The notes: generated from the sequence alone by a model not told the origin. A stretch of DNA of 64,000 nt from Kaistella sp. 97-N-M2 (GCF_021513235.1 NZ_CP090976.1:992001-1056000), one strand, 5' to 3'. Positions 44,284 to 53,939 are shown, counted from the first letter of the stretch. Program-made: numbers and translations.

Positions 44284-44925
44284 TTAAAAGAACAATATCT
44301 TCCAAAGCACCAATATAGGTACAATTTGAAGGGTGCAAATATACAAAAATTTATAATACCACTTTTCCGGCATAATGCCGTTTGGATGGAAGAAATAATA
44401 CAATAATTTAAAGAAGAGAATAAACAGAATTCCCCAAAAATAAAAGGGAAGAAGCCGGTGATGATCCAAATCATAAAAATAAGCCGCCACGCACAAAATG
44501 ATAAGAAGCATCGAGATAAAAAAGTAAAATTTCGCGGCCGTAAAATAAAAGATCTGCCATTTTTTTATGGTGCCGGTGCCGGCAAAAAAAATGTAGGTGA
44601 ACAGGTTTCTAACAAAATAAAAAGCCAAAACCGAAAAGAAAGTGAAGCCGAACCTATTGAGTTCAAATCCAAAAAAGTGGAGATCGCTCACCGCCTTTGG
44701 TACGGTAGGAATAAATTGAGAGAGAAAAGTGGCGAAAAGAAGCGAAAAAACAAAACTGATAATAAGCCAGCTCAAAAAATTATTAGTGGCATCCGGAAAC
44801 TGCTGCAACAGAAATTCTTTTACAGTAGCGTCCCGCTGCAGGGAGCGGAACATAAAAATGTAAAGGAAAATACAGCCGATAATAATGAAAACCACCCAAT
44901 CGTTTTGCTGCGCAATTCTGACCAA
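44284..44925 (-). CDS. DUF4271 membrane protein
   Basis: A 213-residue protein with about six membrane helices and the DUF4271 pattern, a Bacteroidota family of unknown function that commonly neighbours hemD. The start is TTG at 44925: the -7 box ends only 15 bases upstream and the frame closes at 44931, so no ATG is available before the first helix. The next ATG (codon 25) would cut that helix. Confidence 0.78.
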   Translation of the reverse strand: MVRIAQQNDWVVFIIIGCIFLYIFMFRSLQRDATVKEFLLQQFPDATNNFLSWLIISFVFSLLFATFLSQFIPTVPKAVSDLHFFGFELNRFGFTFFSVLAFYFVRNLFTYIFFAGTGTIKKWQIFYFTAAKFYFFISMLLIILCVAAYFYDLDHHRLLPFYFWGILFILFFKLLYYFFHPNGIMPEKWYYKFLYICTLQIVPILVLWKILFF

Positions 44926-44940
44926 TTTTTAAACTTTTTG

Positions 44941-44948
44941 CAAAAGTA
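44941..44948 (-). promoter_or_regulatory. -7 box of the DUF4271-hemD operon
   Basis: TACTTTTG on the minus strand, 15 bases from the TTG start; it implies an almost leaderless transcript. Confidence 0.5.
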
Positions 44949-45012
44949 AGCATATTAAAAATAATGAAAGTGTACCACCCTATTTCGGGCGGACAATAAA
45001 GCGGGAAAAGTT

Positions 45013-45020
45013 TATCTTTG
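45013..45020 (+). promoter_or_regulatory. -7 box of the mannosyltransferase-tgt-lpt operon
   Basis: TATCTTTG, 16 bases before the ATG at 45037. Confidence 0.55.
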
Positions 45021-45036
45021 CGAATTAATTGATACG

Positions 45037-45753
45037 ATGAAGAAACTGGTCATTATCCCGACCTACAACGAAAAAGAAAATGTCGAAAGCATTATTTCCG
45101 CTGTTTTTGCGCTGGAGGAGGATTTTCATATTCTCGTGGTAGATGATTCTTCACCGGACGGAACTTCGGAAATCGTAAAAAGACTCCAGATGTTGCACCC
45201 CAATTATCTTCATTTGAGCATTCGAAAAGTAAAAGACGGTCTAGGAAAAGCATATCTGCATGGTTTTGCCTGGGCTTTGCAAAATAATTACGATTACATC
45301 TTCGAGATGGACGCGGATTTTTCGCACAACCCGAAAGACCTTAATAAACTCTATAAAGCCTGCCAAAATGCAGACATGAGCATTGGCTCGCGCTATTCGA
45401 AAGGAGTGAACGTGGTTAACTGGCCGATGGGGCGGGTATTACTCTCCTATTTTGCGTCGAAATACGTGCGCACTATTTTAGGAATCGCCATTCACGATAC
45501 CACGGCGGGATTTGTCTGTTTCAGCAGAAAAGTTTTAGAAACCATTGATTTGAATGACATCAAACTTAAAGGATACGGTTTCCAGATCGAAATGAAATTT
45601 CGGGCCATAAAAAAAGGATTTAAGGTTGTGGAAGTTCCGATCATCTTCACGAACCGCGAACTGGGAGAAAGCAAAATGAACGGCGGAATTATTCACGAAG
45701 CCGTTTTCGGCGTCTTAAATTTAAAATGGAAATCCCTCCTTGGAAAATTATGA
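45037..45753 (+). CDS. Polyprenol monophosphomannose synthase-like glycosyltransferase
   Basis: A 238-residue GT2 enzyme like dolichol-phosphate mannose synthase. The nucleotide-sugar site is VVDDSSPDGT (35-44), the metal-binding DxD is EMDADFSHNP (about 90-99), and TTAGFVCFSRKVLE matches DPM1. It has no C-terminal membrane domain, so it is peripheral and makes a lipid-linked sugar donor on the cytoplasmic face. In flavobacteria this could feed protein O-glycosylation (inference). Its stop overlaps the next ATG (ATGA). Confidence 0.87.
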   Translation: MKKLVIIPTYNEKENVESIISAVFALEEDFHILVVDDSSPDGTSEIVKRLQMLHPNYLHLSIRKVKDGLGKAYLHGFAWALQNNYDYIFEMDADFSHNPKDLNKLYKACQNADMSIGSRYSKGVNVVNWPMGRVLLSYFASKYVRTILGIAIHDTTAGFVCFSRKVLETIDLNDIKLKGYGFQIEMKFRAIKKGFKVVEVPIIFTNRELGESKMNGGIIHEAVFGVLNLKWKSLLGKL

Positions 45754-46079
45754 AAAAGTTCACTTTAATTATTTTTTCATTTTTAATAAGCTGTTCAGAA
45801 ATTATTGATCCACCGAAAAATTTAATTGAAAAAGATAAGATGTCGCAAATTGTTGCAGAATTCGCCACCAACGATCAGATCAGCACCTACATTCCTGGGA
45901 CCGATATGGAGAATGCCACGCGGATGGCTTTAAAAAAAATGAACATTAAATCCGAAGACTTTGTAGAAAGTTATAAATTTTACATGGCGACCGGAGATTT
46001 GGAACAGATACTGAACAATGCGCAGGAAATCATTCTGCAAAAAGATCCTGCAGCACGGGATTATATAGAAAAAAATTAA
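45750..46079 (+). CDS. DUF4296 lipoprotein
   Basis: A 109-residue lipoprotein with signal peptide and lipobox LISC (cysteine at 15). It is followed by the helical DUF4296 domain (IDPPKNLIEKDKMSQIVAEF and a C-terminal EQILNNAQEIILQK). A Bacteroidota-only family of unknown function. It is coupled to the upstream gene by an ATGA overlap; the ATG at 45750 is chosen because it starts the signal. Confidence 0.78.
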   Translation: MKKFTLIIFSFLISCSEIIDPPKNLIEKDKMSQIVAEFATNDQISTYIPGTDMENATRMALKKMNIKSEDFVESYKFYMATGDLEQILNNAQEIILQKDPAARDYIEKN

Positions 46080-46115
46080 AAGACAACCAAAACGTACCCT
46101 CCTTTGCCCGATAAT

Positions 46116-47252
46116 ATGATGCCTCCATTTTTTGAAATAAACCAAACTACCACCGGAAAAGCCAGAGCCGGAACCATTACCACCGATCACGGACCCATTC
46201 AAACCCCGATTTTTATGCCGGTGGGAACAGTGGCTTCTGTAAAGACGGTTCATCAAAGAGAATTAAAAGACGATATTAAAGCTCAGATTATTTTGGGAAA
46301 TACGTATCATCTTAATCTTCGACCAAAAATGGACATCATGCAGGCGGCAGGCGGATTGCACAAATTTATGAACTGGGATTTGCCCATCCTCACAGATTCG
46401 GGCGGCTATCAGGTTTTTTCTCTGTCGAAATCGCGCAAACTGAATGAAGACGGCGTAAAATTTAAATCGCATATCGACGGCAGCACCCATTTTATTTCTC
46501 CCGAAATTTCCATGGAAATTCAGCGGCAGATCGGCGCCGATATTTTTATGGCTTTTGATGAATGTACGCCGTATCCCTGCGAATATAATTTAGCCAAAAA
46601 ATCAATGCACATGACGCACCGCTGGCTGAAAAGATGTACGGACTGGAATGAAAAAAACGGTGAAATTTATGGCCATAAACAACACTTTTTTCCCATTGTG
46701 CAGGGTTCTACTTATGCGGATCTGCGAAAAATTTCTGCAGAAAAAATTGCCGAAAGCGATCAGGTCGGTAATGCCATTGGCGGACTTTCCGTCGGAGAAC
46801 CTGAAGAAGAAATGTACCGCATCACCGATATCGTTACCGATATTTTACCGCGGGAAAAGCCCCGCTACCTCATGGGCGTCGGCACGCCGTGGAATATTTT
46901 GGAAACCATAGGCCTCGGCATTGATATGATGGATTGTGTAATGCCTACAAGAAACGCAAGAAACGCCATGCTTTTTACATGGAATGGTATAATGAACATG
47001 AAAAACAAGAAGTGGGAAAGCGATTTTTCGCCTTTAGACGAGTTTGGGACAAGTTATGTAGATGCGGAATATTCCAAAGCGTATGTCCGTCATTTATTTG
47101 TTGCAAAAGAATATTTAGCGAAACAAATTGCCTCCATCCACAATCTTGCCTTTTATCTGGATTTGGTTAAAGTAGCGCGCGAACATATACTGGCGGGCGA
47201 TTTTTACGAATGGAAAGATTCCGTTGTACCTGTTTTAAAGCAAAGACTGTAG
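46116..47252 (+). CDS. tgt: Queuine tRNA-ribosyltransferase (tRNA-guanine transglycosylase)
   Basis: A 378-residue TIM-barrel enzyme that swaps guanine-34 for preQ1 in GU(N)-anticodon tRNAs. TDSGGYQVFSL holds the substrate aspartate, and FDECTPYP and GIDMMDCVMPTRNARN (with the nucleophile Asp) are conserved. The CxCxxC zinc ligands of E. coli Tgt are replaced by Gly, Ser and Asp in the matching stretch (PLDEFGTSYVD), while the later histidine (AYVRHL) remains. Start 46116 or 46119; the TTG at 46104 is less likely. Confidence 0.92.
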   Translation: MMPPFFEINQTTTGKARAGTITTDHGPIQTPIFMPVGTVASVKTVHQRELKDDIKAQIILGNTYHLNLRPKMDIMQAAGGLHKFMNWDLPILTDSGGYQVFSLSKSRKLNEDGVKFKSHIDGSTHFISPEISMEIQRQIGADIFMAFDECTPYPCEYNLAKKSMHMTHRWLKRCTDWNEKNGEIYGHKQHFFPIVQGSTYADLRKISAEKIAESDQVGNAIGGLSVGEPEEEMYRITDIVTDILPREKPRYLMGVGTPWNILETIGLGIDMMDCVMPTRNARNAMLFTWNGIMNMKNKKWESDFSPLDEFGTSYVDAEYSKAYVRHLFVAKEYLAKQIASIHNLAFYLDLVKVAREHILAGDFYEWKDSVVPVLKQRL

Positions 47253-47267
47253 TTATTTATAGAATAC

Positions 47268-48362
47268 ATGAAGATTCTCGATATATACATCATCAAAAAA
47301 TACCTCGGAACTTTCGGGTTTATGCTGGGGCTGCTCACCATTATTATTCTGGTGATCGACGTTCAGGCGAAAGCACCCCGAATTGAATCGAACGGATTTA
47401 CGGTGACGGAATTTCTAATCAATTTCTATCCCTTTTGGATTATTAATTTGGTCATCACATTCATGTCCATTCTGGTTTTTATATCGGTAATCTTCTTTAC
47501 ATCCCGAATTGCAAACAATACAGAAATTGTGGCGATCATCAGCTCCGGCGCCAGTTTTCACCGTTTTGCACGGCCTTACTTAATAACCTCGGGCTTAATT
47601 GCGGTTCTGGCACTTTTGTTAAATCATTATGTTTTACCGATTTCAAATACGAAGAAAAACGAGCTCGAACCTTATACCTACAACGCTGTAAACCGGGAAG
47701 AAATTACGGGCAACGCGGAAGTTTCTACCCAACTTTCGAAGAGCGAATACATTTTTATCAAAAGTTACAACAAGAAAGAAAAACGCGGCTCCGGCTTTAT
47801 CTACCAGAAATTCGACGCGAAAAGAAAGCTAATTTATCAGTTGAACGCCACCGAATTTTTCTGGGAAAAAGACAAAAAACATTTCGTCCTCAGTAATTAC
47901 CTGGAGAAAACCATCAATAAAAATGATACCGAAAAACTAGGCAACGGCAACTCGATGACCAAAAGTTTTGGACATCCGCCGGAAGAACTGTTCCCCGATG
48001 TTTTGCTGGGACAAAATAAAACCACGCCGGAACTCATCAAATTCATCGACAGAGAAAGGGAAAAAGGGAATGCCAACCTTAATAATTACCTGAATGAACT
48101 GCATCAACGAACATCGATGCCGGTTTCTGTAATTATTCTTACATTTTTGGCGCTGTCTTTATCCTCCCAAAAAAAACGCGGTGGTTTGGGCATCAATCTC
48201 GCCATCGGAATTGCCCTGGCTTTCGTTTTTGTATTTTCTTTTGAAGTTCTAAAAGTAGTTTCCGCTAATAAAACGCTGAGTCCCCTTTTAGCCATGTGGC
48301 TTCCAAACCTTTTTTTCGGACCTGTGGCGCTTTTCCTTTATTTTAAAAGAGCCAATCAGTAA
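47268..48362 (+). CDS. LptF/LptG-family LPS-export permease
   Basis: A 364-residue permease of the YjgP/YjgQ family. Three N-terminal helices (about 10-120), a periplasmic beta-jellyroll (about 130-260) and three C-terminal helices (275-360) give the LptF/G layout. With LptB it extracts lipopolysaccharide from the inner membrane. It lies 15 bases after tgt. The last seven bases overlap the convergent birA gene end. Confidence 0.87.
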   Translation: MKILDIYIIKKYLGTFGFMLGLLTIIILVIDVQAKAPRIESNGFTVTEFLINFYPFWIINLVITFMSILVFISVIFFTSRIANNTEIVAIISSGASFHRFARPYLITSGLIAVLALLLNHYVLPISNTKKNELEPYTYNAVNREEITGNAEVSTQLSKSEYIFIKSYNKKEKRGSGFIYQKFDAKRKLIYQLNATEFFWEKDKKHFVLSNYLEKTINKNDTEKLGNGNSMTKSFGHPPEELFPDVLLGQNKTTPELIKFIDREREKGNANLNNYLNELHQRTSMPVSVIILTFLALSLSSQKKRGGLGINLAIGIALAFVFVFSFEVLKVVSANKTLSPLLAMWLPNLFFGPVALFLYFKRANQ

Positions 48363-49071
48363 AGCAGTTCTATTTCTTTATGAAAAAACTTCTGTAATCC
48401 GTCGTTTTCAAGATCTACCCACAGAAATCCCTCGGAATCGACTTCTTTTATAATGCCATTTTGTCTTAAACCTTTCATCTCGAAAACGGAAACCACCTCT
48501 TTGCGAAAAAGTTGTTGATTAAGTTTGTCCAATAAACATTCTTCCTTTATCGCTCTTGGAAGATTCATGCATAAAAATTCGTGGAGGGCGAGCGTAAGGT
48601 CTTCTAAATTACATTCTAATCCGGCTTGCGTTAATAAGGAACCTGCCTTAGGCAGATCATCAAAATTCTGCTGCAACACATTCAGTCCAATGCCAATAAT
48701 AAAATACGTATTTCCGTGGATATTTTTTTCTCCACAAGCAGTCCCGCTACTTTCTTGTTTTTAATAATGATGTCGTTCGGCCATTTTATTTCTATCGGTA
48801 TTTTTGTCATTTTGGCAAGGAAATCTCCCAATAATACGGCGGTATGAAAATTGAGCAAATGATCGGGTAATTTAAAATGGTCTGAACCCATCGCCAGAGA
48901 TAATGCAACATTCATGCTTTCTGCAGATTCCCAGGAATTGCCGTATTGTCCTTTTCCTTTTGTTTGGTTAAAAGTGTAAACGGACATTATCTCATCTGAA
49001 TGTTGTGATAAAAATGGCAGTATTGCGTCATTGGTTGATTCGCATTTTTTCAGATAGATAATTGTGACCAT
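48356..49071 (-). pseudogene. birA: Biotin-[acetyl-CoA-carboxylase] ligase, frameshifted
   Basis: Two minus-strand frames together make one BirA. The first (49071 to 48682, 129 residues) carries KCESTNDA, TKGKGQYGNSWES and IKWPNDIIIKNKKVAGLLVEKK. The second (through 48356) carries IIGIGLNVLQQNF and the C-terminal domain. The join is at an A7 run (T7 on the plus strand, 48723-48729). An eighth A, or a -1 shift there, restores VEKKNIHGNTYFIIGIG and a 238-residue enzyme of normal length. BirA is normally essential because it biotinylates carboxylases. A sequence error or slippage is therefore more likely than true loss. It diverges from rsfS. Confidence 0.85.
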
Positions 49072-49130
49072 TTAAGAAAACTTTAAGAGTTAGAAGGGGT
49101 AAATTTCAGACTAATTAAATAAAAAAACGA

Positions 49131-49138
49131 TAAATTTG
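49131..49138 (+). promoter_or_regulatory. -7 box for rsfS
   Basis: TAAATTTG, 20 bases before the ATG at 49159. Confidence 0.55.
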
Positions 49139-49158
49139 CAGATTATACAAAATTTTTA

Positions 49159-49527
49159 ATGAATAAAACAGATGACAAGCAACTACTGATCGACAAAATA
49201 GTAGAAGCAATGCAAGATACAAAAGGAGAGGAAATCCTAATTTTTGACTTATCAAAAATTGAAAACTCAGTCGCAGAAACATTCGTTATCTGCAGCGGAA
49301 ACAGCAACACTCAGGTTTCTGCCATCGCAGGAAACATCGAAAAAAAGGTACGAAACGACCTTCAAGACCGCCCGTGGCACGTAGAAGGAAATGAAAACGC
49401 CTTGTGGATTCTTCTCGATTACGTTTCTGTTGTCGTGCACGTTTTCCAGAGAGAGACCCGCGAATATTACGAAATCGAGGAACTTTGGGGCGATGCAAAA
49501 ATCACCAAGATCGAAAATTTAAATTAA
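49159..49527 (+). CDS. rsfS: Ribosomal silencing factor RsfS
   Basis: A 122-residue Iojap/DUF143 protein that binds ribosomal protein L14 and blocks subunit joining in starvation. Typical blocks are IFDLSKIENSVAETFVICSGNSNTQ (split over about 37-61), RPWHVEGNENALWILLDY and VVHVFQRETREYYEIEELW. Complete, and followed by ftsH after 49 bases. Confidence 0.93.
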   Translation: MNKTDDKQLLIDKIVEAMQDTKGEEILIFDLSKIENSVAETFVICSGNSNTQVSAIAGNIEKKVRNDLQDRPWHVEGNENALWILLDYVSVVVHVFQRETREYYEIEELWGDAKITKIENLN

Positions 49528-49576
49528 TGATATTTGACGAAAGCAGGTTTTCGCCAAAAATTCTTACATAAAAAAT

Positions 49577-51574
49577 ATGAACAATAATAAAGGATTTAAC
49601 TGGTTTTTTCCTATCGCGATAGGTGCCATTCTACTCTTTTTCTTCTCAAACATGAACAGCAATTCGGAGTCGAATACGATTGACGAAGATGCCTTCTACG
49701 CCTTAATGCAACAAGGCAAGGTGGAAGATGTAATGGTTTATAAAGACACCGAAAAGGCAGATGTTTTCCTCACAAAAGCCGCAAAAACGGAACTGGCCAG
49801 CAAACAGAAAGCAAAAGAAAAAGGTCCCTTTGATGCCTTCGATTTTGCAGAGAAACCGGACTATAATTTAAGCTTCGGCGATTTGCAGTTGTTTCTCGAA
49901 AAATTTGATAAAATAAAACAGGACAATCCGGCGATTACAACGAAAAAAGATTACGGCATCGGTAAAAACCCAATGACCGAGTTACTTTTCACCGCTTTGT
50001 TCTGGATCGCGATTATGGCGCTGTTTTATTTTGTGATTTTCCGCAAAATGATGGGTGGCGGTGGCGGTGGCGGCGGTGGCCAAATCTTCTCCATCGGTAA
50101 ATCCAAAGCCAAACTCTTCGACGAAAAAGATAAAGTACAGGTTTCCTTTAAAGATGTTGCCGGTTTGGAAGGCGCAAAAGAGGAAGTTCAGGAAGTGGTA
50201 GATTTCTTAAAGAATTCCGAAAAATATACAAAACTGGGCGGTAAAATTCCGAAAGGTGTTCTATTGGTCGGTCCTCCGGGAACGGGAAAAACACTTCTGG
50301 CAAAAGCCGTTGCCGGTGAAGCAAAAGTACCTTTCTTCTCCCTCTCCGGTTCAGATTTCGTAGAAATGTTTGTCGGTGTAGGAGCTTCCAGAGTTCGGGA
50401 TTTATTTGCGCAGGCAAAATTAAAATCACCTGCCATTATTTTTATCGATGAAATTGATGCTATTGGTCGGGCCCGGGGAAAGGGCAATATGACCGGCGGA
50501 AACGATGAGCGCGAAAACACCCTCAACCAGCTTTTAACAGAAATGGATGGGTTTGGAACCGACACGAACGTCATCATCATGGCAGCAACCAACAGAGCCG
50601 ACATTTTAGATAAGGCTTTAATGCGAGCCGGACGATTTGACCGTTCCATCTATGTAGACTTACCCGAACTGCATGAAAGAAGAGAAATTTTCGATGTGCA
50701 TTTGGCAAAAATTAAACTGGAACCAAATATCGACCGCGAATTTCTCGCGAAACAAACACCCGGCTTTAGTGGAGCAGATATCGCAAACCTTTGTAATGAG
50801 GCCGCACTTATTGCCGCAAGAAACTCCCACGAGGCAGTAACGAAACAGGATTTCCTGGATGCTGTCGACCGGATTATCGGTGGACTCGAAAAGAAAAACA
50901 GAGCCATTAAACCCTCAGAAAAAAGAAGAGTAGCTTACCACGAAGCGGGTCACGCGACCATTTCCTGGTTGGTAGAACATGCTGCGCCCCTTTTGAAGGT
51001 AACCATCGTTCCAAGAGGACGCTCTTTAGGTGCCGCCTGGTACCTACCGGAAGAAAGACAATTGACGACGACAGAACAAATGTATGATGAACTCTGCGCA
51101 ACTTTGGGCGGACGGGCTGCAGAACAAACCATTTTCGGAAATATTTCCACAGGAGCACTTTCCGATCTTGAAAGAGTGACGAAGCAGGCCCAGGCCATGG
51201 TTACGATTTACGGACTCAATGATAAAGTAGGAAATGTTTCTTATTACGACAGCACCGGACAATCCGAGTACAGCTTCGGAAAACCTTACTCTGAGCAGAC
51301 GGCTAAAATGATCGACGAAGAAATTTCGAAGATTATTGAAACGCAGTACGAAAGAGCGCTGCGTATTTTGACAGAAAATAAAGATAAACTCGACGCACTG
51401 GCTGCGAAATTATTGGAAAAAGAGGTTATTTTCCGCGAAGATCTCGAAGAGATTTTTGGCGAAAGAGCCTGGGATCCGGAACTTACGGAACATCCCGTCT
51501 CCAATACGCACAAAGGTGAAACGCCGGAAGAAGAGCCCGTGATCATTGCACCGGACTCTGGCACCCAACTTTAA
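49577..51574 (+). CDS. ftsH: ATP-dependent zinc metalloprotease FtsH
   Basis: A 665-residue AAA+ membrane protease that forms hexamers and degrades membrane and short-lived proteins. Helices at about 8-24 and 136-157 frame a small periplasmic domain. A run of eight-plus glycines (160-168) links to the AAA domain: Walker A GPPGTGKT (232-239), Walker B IIFIDEID (about 287-294), SRH arginines in AGRFDR. The zinc site is HEAGH (455-459). It is full length and ends in a strong terminator. Confidence 0.96.
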   Translation: MNNNKGFNWFFPIAIGAILLFFFSNMNSNSESNTIDEDAFYALMQQGKVEDVMVYKDTEKADVFLTKAAKTELASKQKAKEKGPFDAFDFAEKPDYNLSFGDLQLFLEKFDKIKQDNPAITTKKDYGIGKNPMTELLFTALFWIAIMALFYFVIFRKMMGGGGGGGGGQIFSIGKSKAKLFDEKDKVQVSFKDVAGLEGAKEEVQEVVDFLKNSEKYTKLGGKIPKGVLLVGPPGTGKTLLAKAVAGEAKVPFFSLSGSDFVEMFVGVGASRVRDLFAQAKLKSPAIIFIDEIDAIGRARGKGNMTGGNDERENTLNQLLTEMDGFGTDTNVIIMAATNRADILDKALMRAGRFDRSIYVDLPELHERREIFDVHLAKIKLEPNIDREFLAKQTPGFSGADIANLCNEAALIAARNSHEAVTKQDFLDAVDRIIGGLEKKNRAIKPSEKRRVAYHEAGHATISWLVEHAAPLLKVTIVPRGRSLGAAWYLPEERQLTTTEQMYDELCATLGGRAAEQTIFGNISTGALSDLERVTKQAQAMVTIYGLNDKVGNVSYYDSTGQSEYSFGKPYSEQTAKMIDEEISKIIETQYERALRILTENKDKLDALAAKLLEKEVIFREDLEEIFGERAWDPELTEHPVSNTHKGETPEEEPVIIAPDSGTQL

Positions 51575-51582
51575 AAAAAATA

Positions 51583-51628
51583 AATCCTGATATTTTATCT
51601 GAAAAATAACTTATCAGGATTTTTTTTG
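51583..51628 (+). terminator. Terminator after ftsH
   Basis: Stem AATCCTGAT / ATCAGGATT with a 21-base loop, then eight T. Confidence 0.8.
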
Positions 51629-51657
51629 TTATTTACAGTATATCGGCAAATATTTTC

Positions 51658-51665
51658 TATTTTTG
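51658..51665 (+). promoter_or_regulatory. -7 box for the LUD-cdsA-psd operon
   Basis: TATTTTTG downstream of the ftsH terminator, 27 bases before the TTG start at 51693. Confidence 0.55.
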
Positions 51666-51692
51666 TAATAACAATCGCATAATCCATCGAAA

Positions 51693-52274
51693 TTGAGTCT
51701 TTTTAAAAAAATTGTCGGAAAAATATTAAATCAACCTGAAGAGGACGATGGTCAGGATTTGATCAAACTTGGCGATCAACTGAAAAATGCAGACCTCGAT
51801 TACAAGTTTGCACAGCTTTTTACCCATTCCGGCGGCTTTTTTAACTATTGTGCAGACGAGGCGGAAGCACTTCAAACCTTAAGTCACATTTTAAAGATTG
51901 AAGACATAAAATCTGTGTTCTGCTGGGATGCAGACTTAAAGAACTTTTTAGATGTGGTAAATGTTCCGTATACAAAGGAACTGGAACTTTTTAACGACTG
52001 TGCTTTTATTACGTGCGAATATCTCATCGCTTATGACGGGCGTATTATGTTGTCTTACAATAATATTCAACACTACCATTCGTCGCGTCTTCCCCAAAAA
52101 ATCATCATCATGGCAAATGTGTCGCAGATTGTAAATAATCTGAACGATGCGATGGGCAAAATTAAACGCAACGGGAACATCCGTAATCTAACGTCGATCA
52201 GCGGAAGCAATTCCAAACTCGATACGCCGAATAAAGACAATACCAAACTTTTCTTACTTTTGCTCGAAGACTAA
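51693..52274 (+). CDS. LUD (DUF162) domain protein
   Basis: A 193-residue protein with a LUD domain (about 45-190; DEAEALQTLSHIL, AFITCEYLIAYDGRIMLSY, LPQKIIIMANVSQIV), the fold of LutC-type lactate-utilisation proteins. It has no LutA/LutB partners here, so lactate metabolism is not implied. The start is TTG: reading upstream the frame closes at 51669 with no ATG, and the -7 box lies just before. It sits in the ftsH-cdsA-psd neighbourhood typical of Bacteroidota. Confidence 0.78.
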   Translation: MSLFKKIVGKILNQPEEDDGQDLIKLGDQLKNADLDYKFAQLFTHSGGFFNYCADEAEALQTLSHILKIEDIKSVFCWDADLKNFLDVVNVPYTKELELFNDCAFITCEYLIAYDGRIMLSYNNIQHYHSSRLPQKIIIMANVSQIVNNLNDAMGKIKRNGNIRNLTSISGSNSKLDTPNKDNTKLFLLLLED

Positions 52275-52328
52275 ATTCTTTAAATTAGCATTTTAAAGCA
52301 AATCTTTTTAACTATTAATCATCAAACC

Positions 52329-53204
52329 TTGGATAAAAACTTAGTGCAGCGAATTTTCGGCGGATTGCTATATGGTTTTGTTGTTATTTTTTGTACCACG
52401 CCAATTGGGTCGCACCTCCTCGATAAAGTTTCGCCAAATCTTCTTTCTCAGGAGAATTTATTTTACGGACTCATTACCTTTTTTCTTTTTATGGGTGCCT
52501 GGGAATGCATGAGGATGATGAAATTTGATCCGAAAAGCTGGGAAAAATGGCTTGTTTTTCCCTTGATTGTTTTGGTGTTTTACCGTTTTTCCAAAAGATT
52601 TTTTCAGCATGGTTTTTATTTCGATTTTAATTTATCCGAAATTCTGGCGCTTTCGCTTATCGCTATTGCGGTGGTAACGCTGTTCAGATTTTCAAAAGAA
52701 TTATACTTCGACAACGGCAAACTTATTTTTACCGTTATCTACACGGCTCTTCCGTTTGGCTTCACCTTGGGACTTCCGAAATTTTCCGCAGTAGACAATA
52801 CCTTTACGTTAGAAGTCTTTTTCCTTTTCATTTTAATTTGGAGCAGCGACAGTTTCGCTTACTTCACAGGAAAATTTTTTGGGAAACACAAGATGGCCCC
52901 AAAAATTTCGCCGAAGAAAACCTGGGAAGGTTTCGCCGGCGGTGTAATATTAACTTTAGTTCTGGCTTTTTTTATTGAAGAATACAATCCTGATCTTCGC
53001 GGAAACTGGATGATCGTCGGCCTTTTGGTTGCCGTATTCGGACCGCTGGGCGATCTTGTCGAAAGCCAGTTGAAGAGAACGTTTGGTGTAAAAGATTCGG
53101 GAAATGTTATTCCAGGCCACGGTGGAATTTTAGATCGCCTGGATAGCTTTATTATCTGTGCTCCTGTCGTATATTTGTACTTTATTTTAGAAAAATTTAT
53201 TTAG
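52329..53204 (+). CDS. cdsA: Phosphatidate cytidylyltransferase
   Basis: A 291-residue inner-membrane enzyme that makes CDP-diacylglycerol from phosphatidate and CTP. It has about eight helices and the CDS signature SPKKTWEGFAGG, then GPLGDLVESQLKR and KDSGNVIPGHGGILDRLDS with the metal-binding aspartates. The start is TTG at 52329; no in-frame ATG precedes it, and the next would remove the first helix. Seven bases before psd. Confidence 0.93.
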   Translation: MDKNLVQRIFGGLLYGFVVIFCTTPIGSHLLDKVSPNLLSQENLFYGLITFFLFMGAWECMRMMKFDPKSWEKWLVFPLIVLVFYRFSKRFFQHGFYFDFNLSEILALSLIAIAVVTLFRFSKELYFDNGKLIFTVIYTALPFGFTLGLPKFSAVDNTFTLEVFFLFILIWSSDSFAYFTGKFFGKHKMAPKISPKKTWEGFAGGVILTLVLAFFIEEYNPDLRGNWMIVGLLVAVFGPLGDLVESQLKRTFGVKDSGNVIPGHGGILDRLDSFIICAPVVYLYFILEKFI

Positions 53205-53211
53205 ATCACGC

Positions 53212-53865
53212 ATGAAATTACATAAAGAGTCCAAAGGAACCATCCTTGTTGCCACGGTTGTTTTCGCCTTGGTTGCGGTCCTTTCCATCTATTTCCTGAA
53301 AGACAATTCCCTTCTGGTCATCATTCCGCTTCTGGTGATTTATGGTCTTGTATTTTGGTTTTTCCGCGTTCCGAACCGCGACATTCAGGACCACACCGAA
53401 AATGTGATTGCGCCTGTGGACGGAAAAGTAGTCATGATTAAAGAAATTTTCGAAAGCGAACTTTTACAGGAAAAAGTTATTCAGATCTCTATTTTTATGT
53501 CGCCTTTAAATGTGCACATTTGTCGTTTTCCCGTTTCGGGGAAAGTAGTTTATAAAAAATATCACCCCGGCAAATACCTGGTCGCGTGGCACGAAAAATC
53601 CTCCACAGAAAACGAAAGAACAACTGTTGCCGTTGAAAGTTTGACCAATCACACTGTATTATTCCGCCAAATTGCGGGTTATGTTGCACGACGAATTGTT
53701 TTTAAATGCAATGAAGGCGACACCGCGCAGGCCGGCCACGAATTTGGTTTCATTAAATTCGGCTCCCGTATGGATGTTTTTCTGCCGCTTGATACAGAAA
53801 TCATCTGTAAAATAGGTGACAAAACGAAAGGTGGAATCGATGTGATCGCAAAAATGAAAGAATAG
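53212..53865 (+). CDS. psd: Phosphatidylserine decarboxylase family protein
   Basis: A 217-residue short-form (archaeal-type) decarboxylase that makes phosphatidylethanolamine, the product two steps after CdsA. Two N-terminal helices (10-50) anchor it. Self-cleavage should occur at G184-S185 in KFGSRMD to form the pyruvoyl group. VIAPVDGKV and PLNVHICRFP are typical. PssA is not adjacent. Confidence 0.9.
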   Translation: MKLHKESKGTILVATVVFALVAVLSIYFLKDNSLLVIIPLLVIYGLVFWFFRVPNRDIQDHTENVIAPVDGKVVMIKEIFESELLQEKVIQISIFMSPLNVHICRFPVSGKVVYKKYHPGKYLVAWHEKSSTENERTTVAVESLTNHTVLFRQIAGYVARRIVFKCNEGDTAQAGHEFGFIKFGSRMDVFLPLDTEIICKIGDKTKGGIDVIAKMKE

Positions 53866-53891
53866 AAAGCTTTTTAGAAATTAAATATGGT

Positions 53892-53921
53892 AAGCCGGAG
53901 CAGTTGTTTTGGCTTTTTTTG
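53892..53921 (+). terminator. Weak terminator after psd
   Basis: Short stem AAGCC / GGCTT with a 14-base loop, followed by T7. Confidence 0.4.
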
Positions 53922-53939
53922 AAGACTGTCTTAAAGCAA

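Noticed and set aside
51693-52274. Lactate-utilisation operon
   Set aside because: Only a lone LUD-domain gene is present; LutA and LutB partners are absent.
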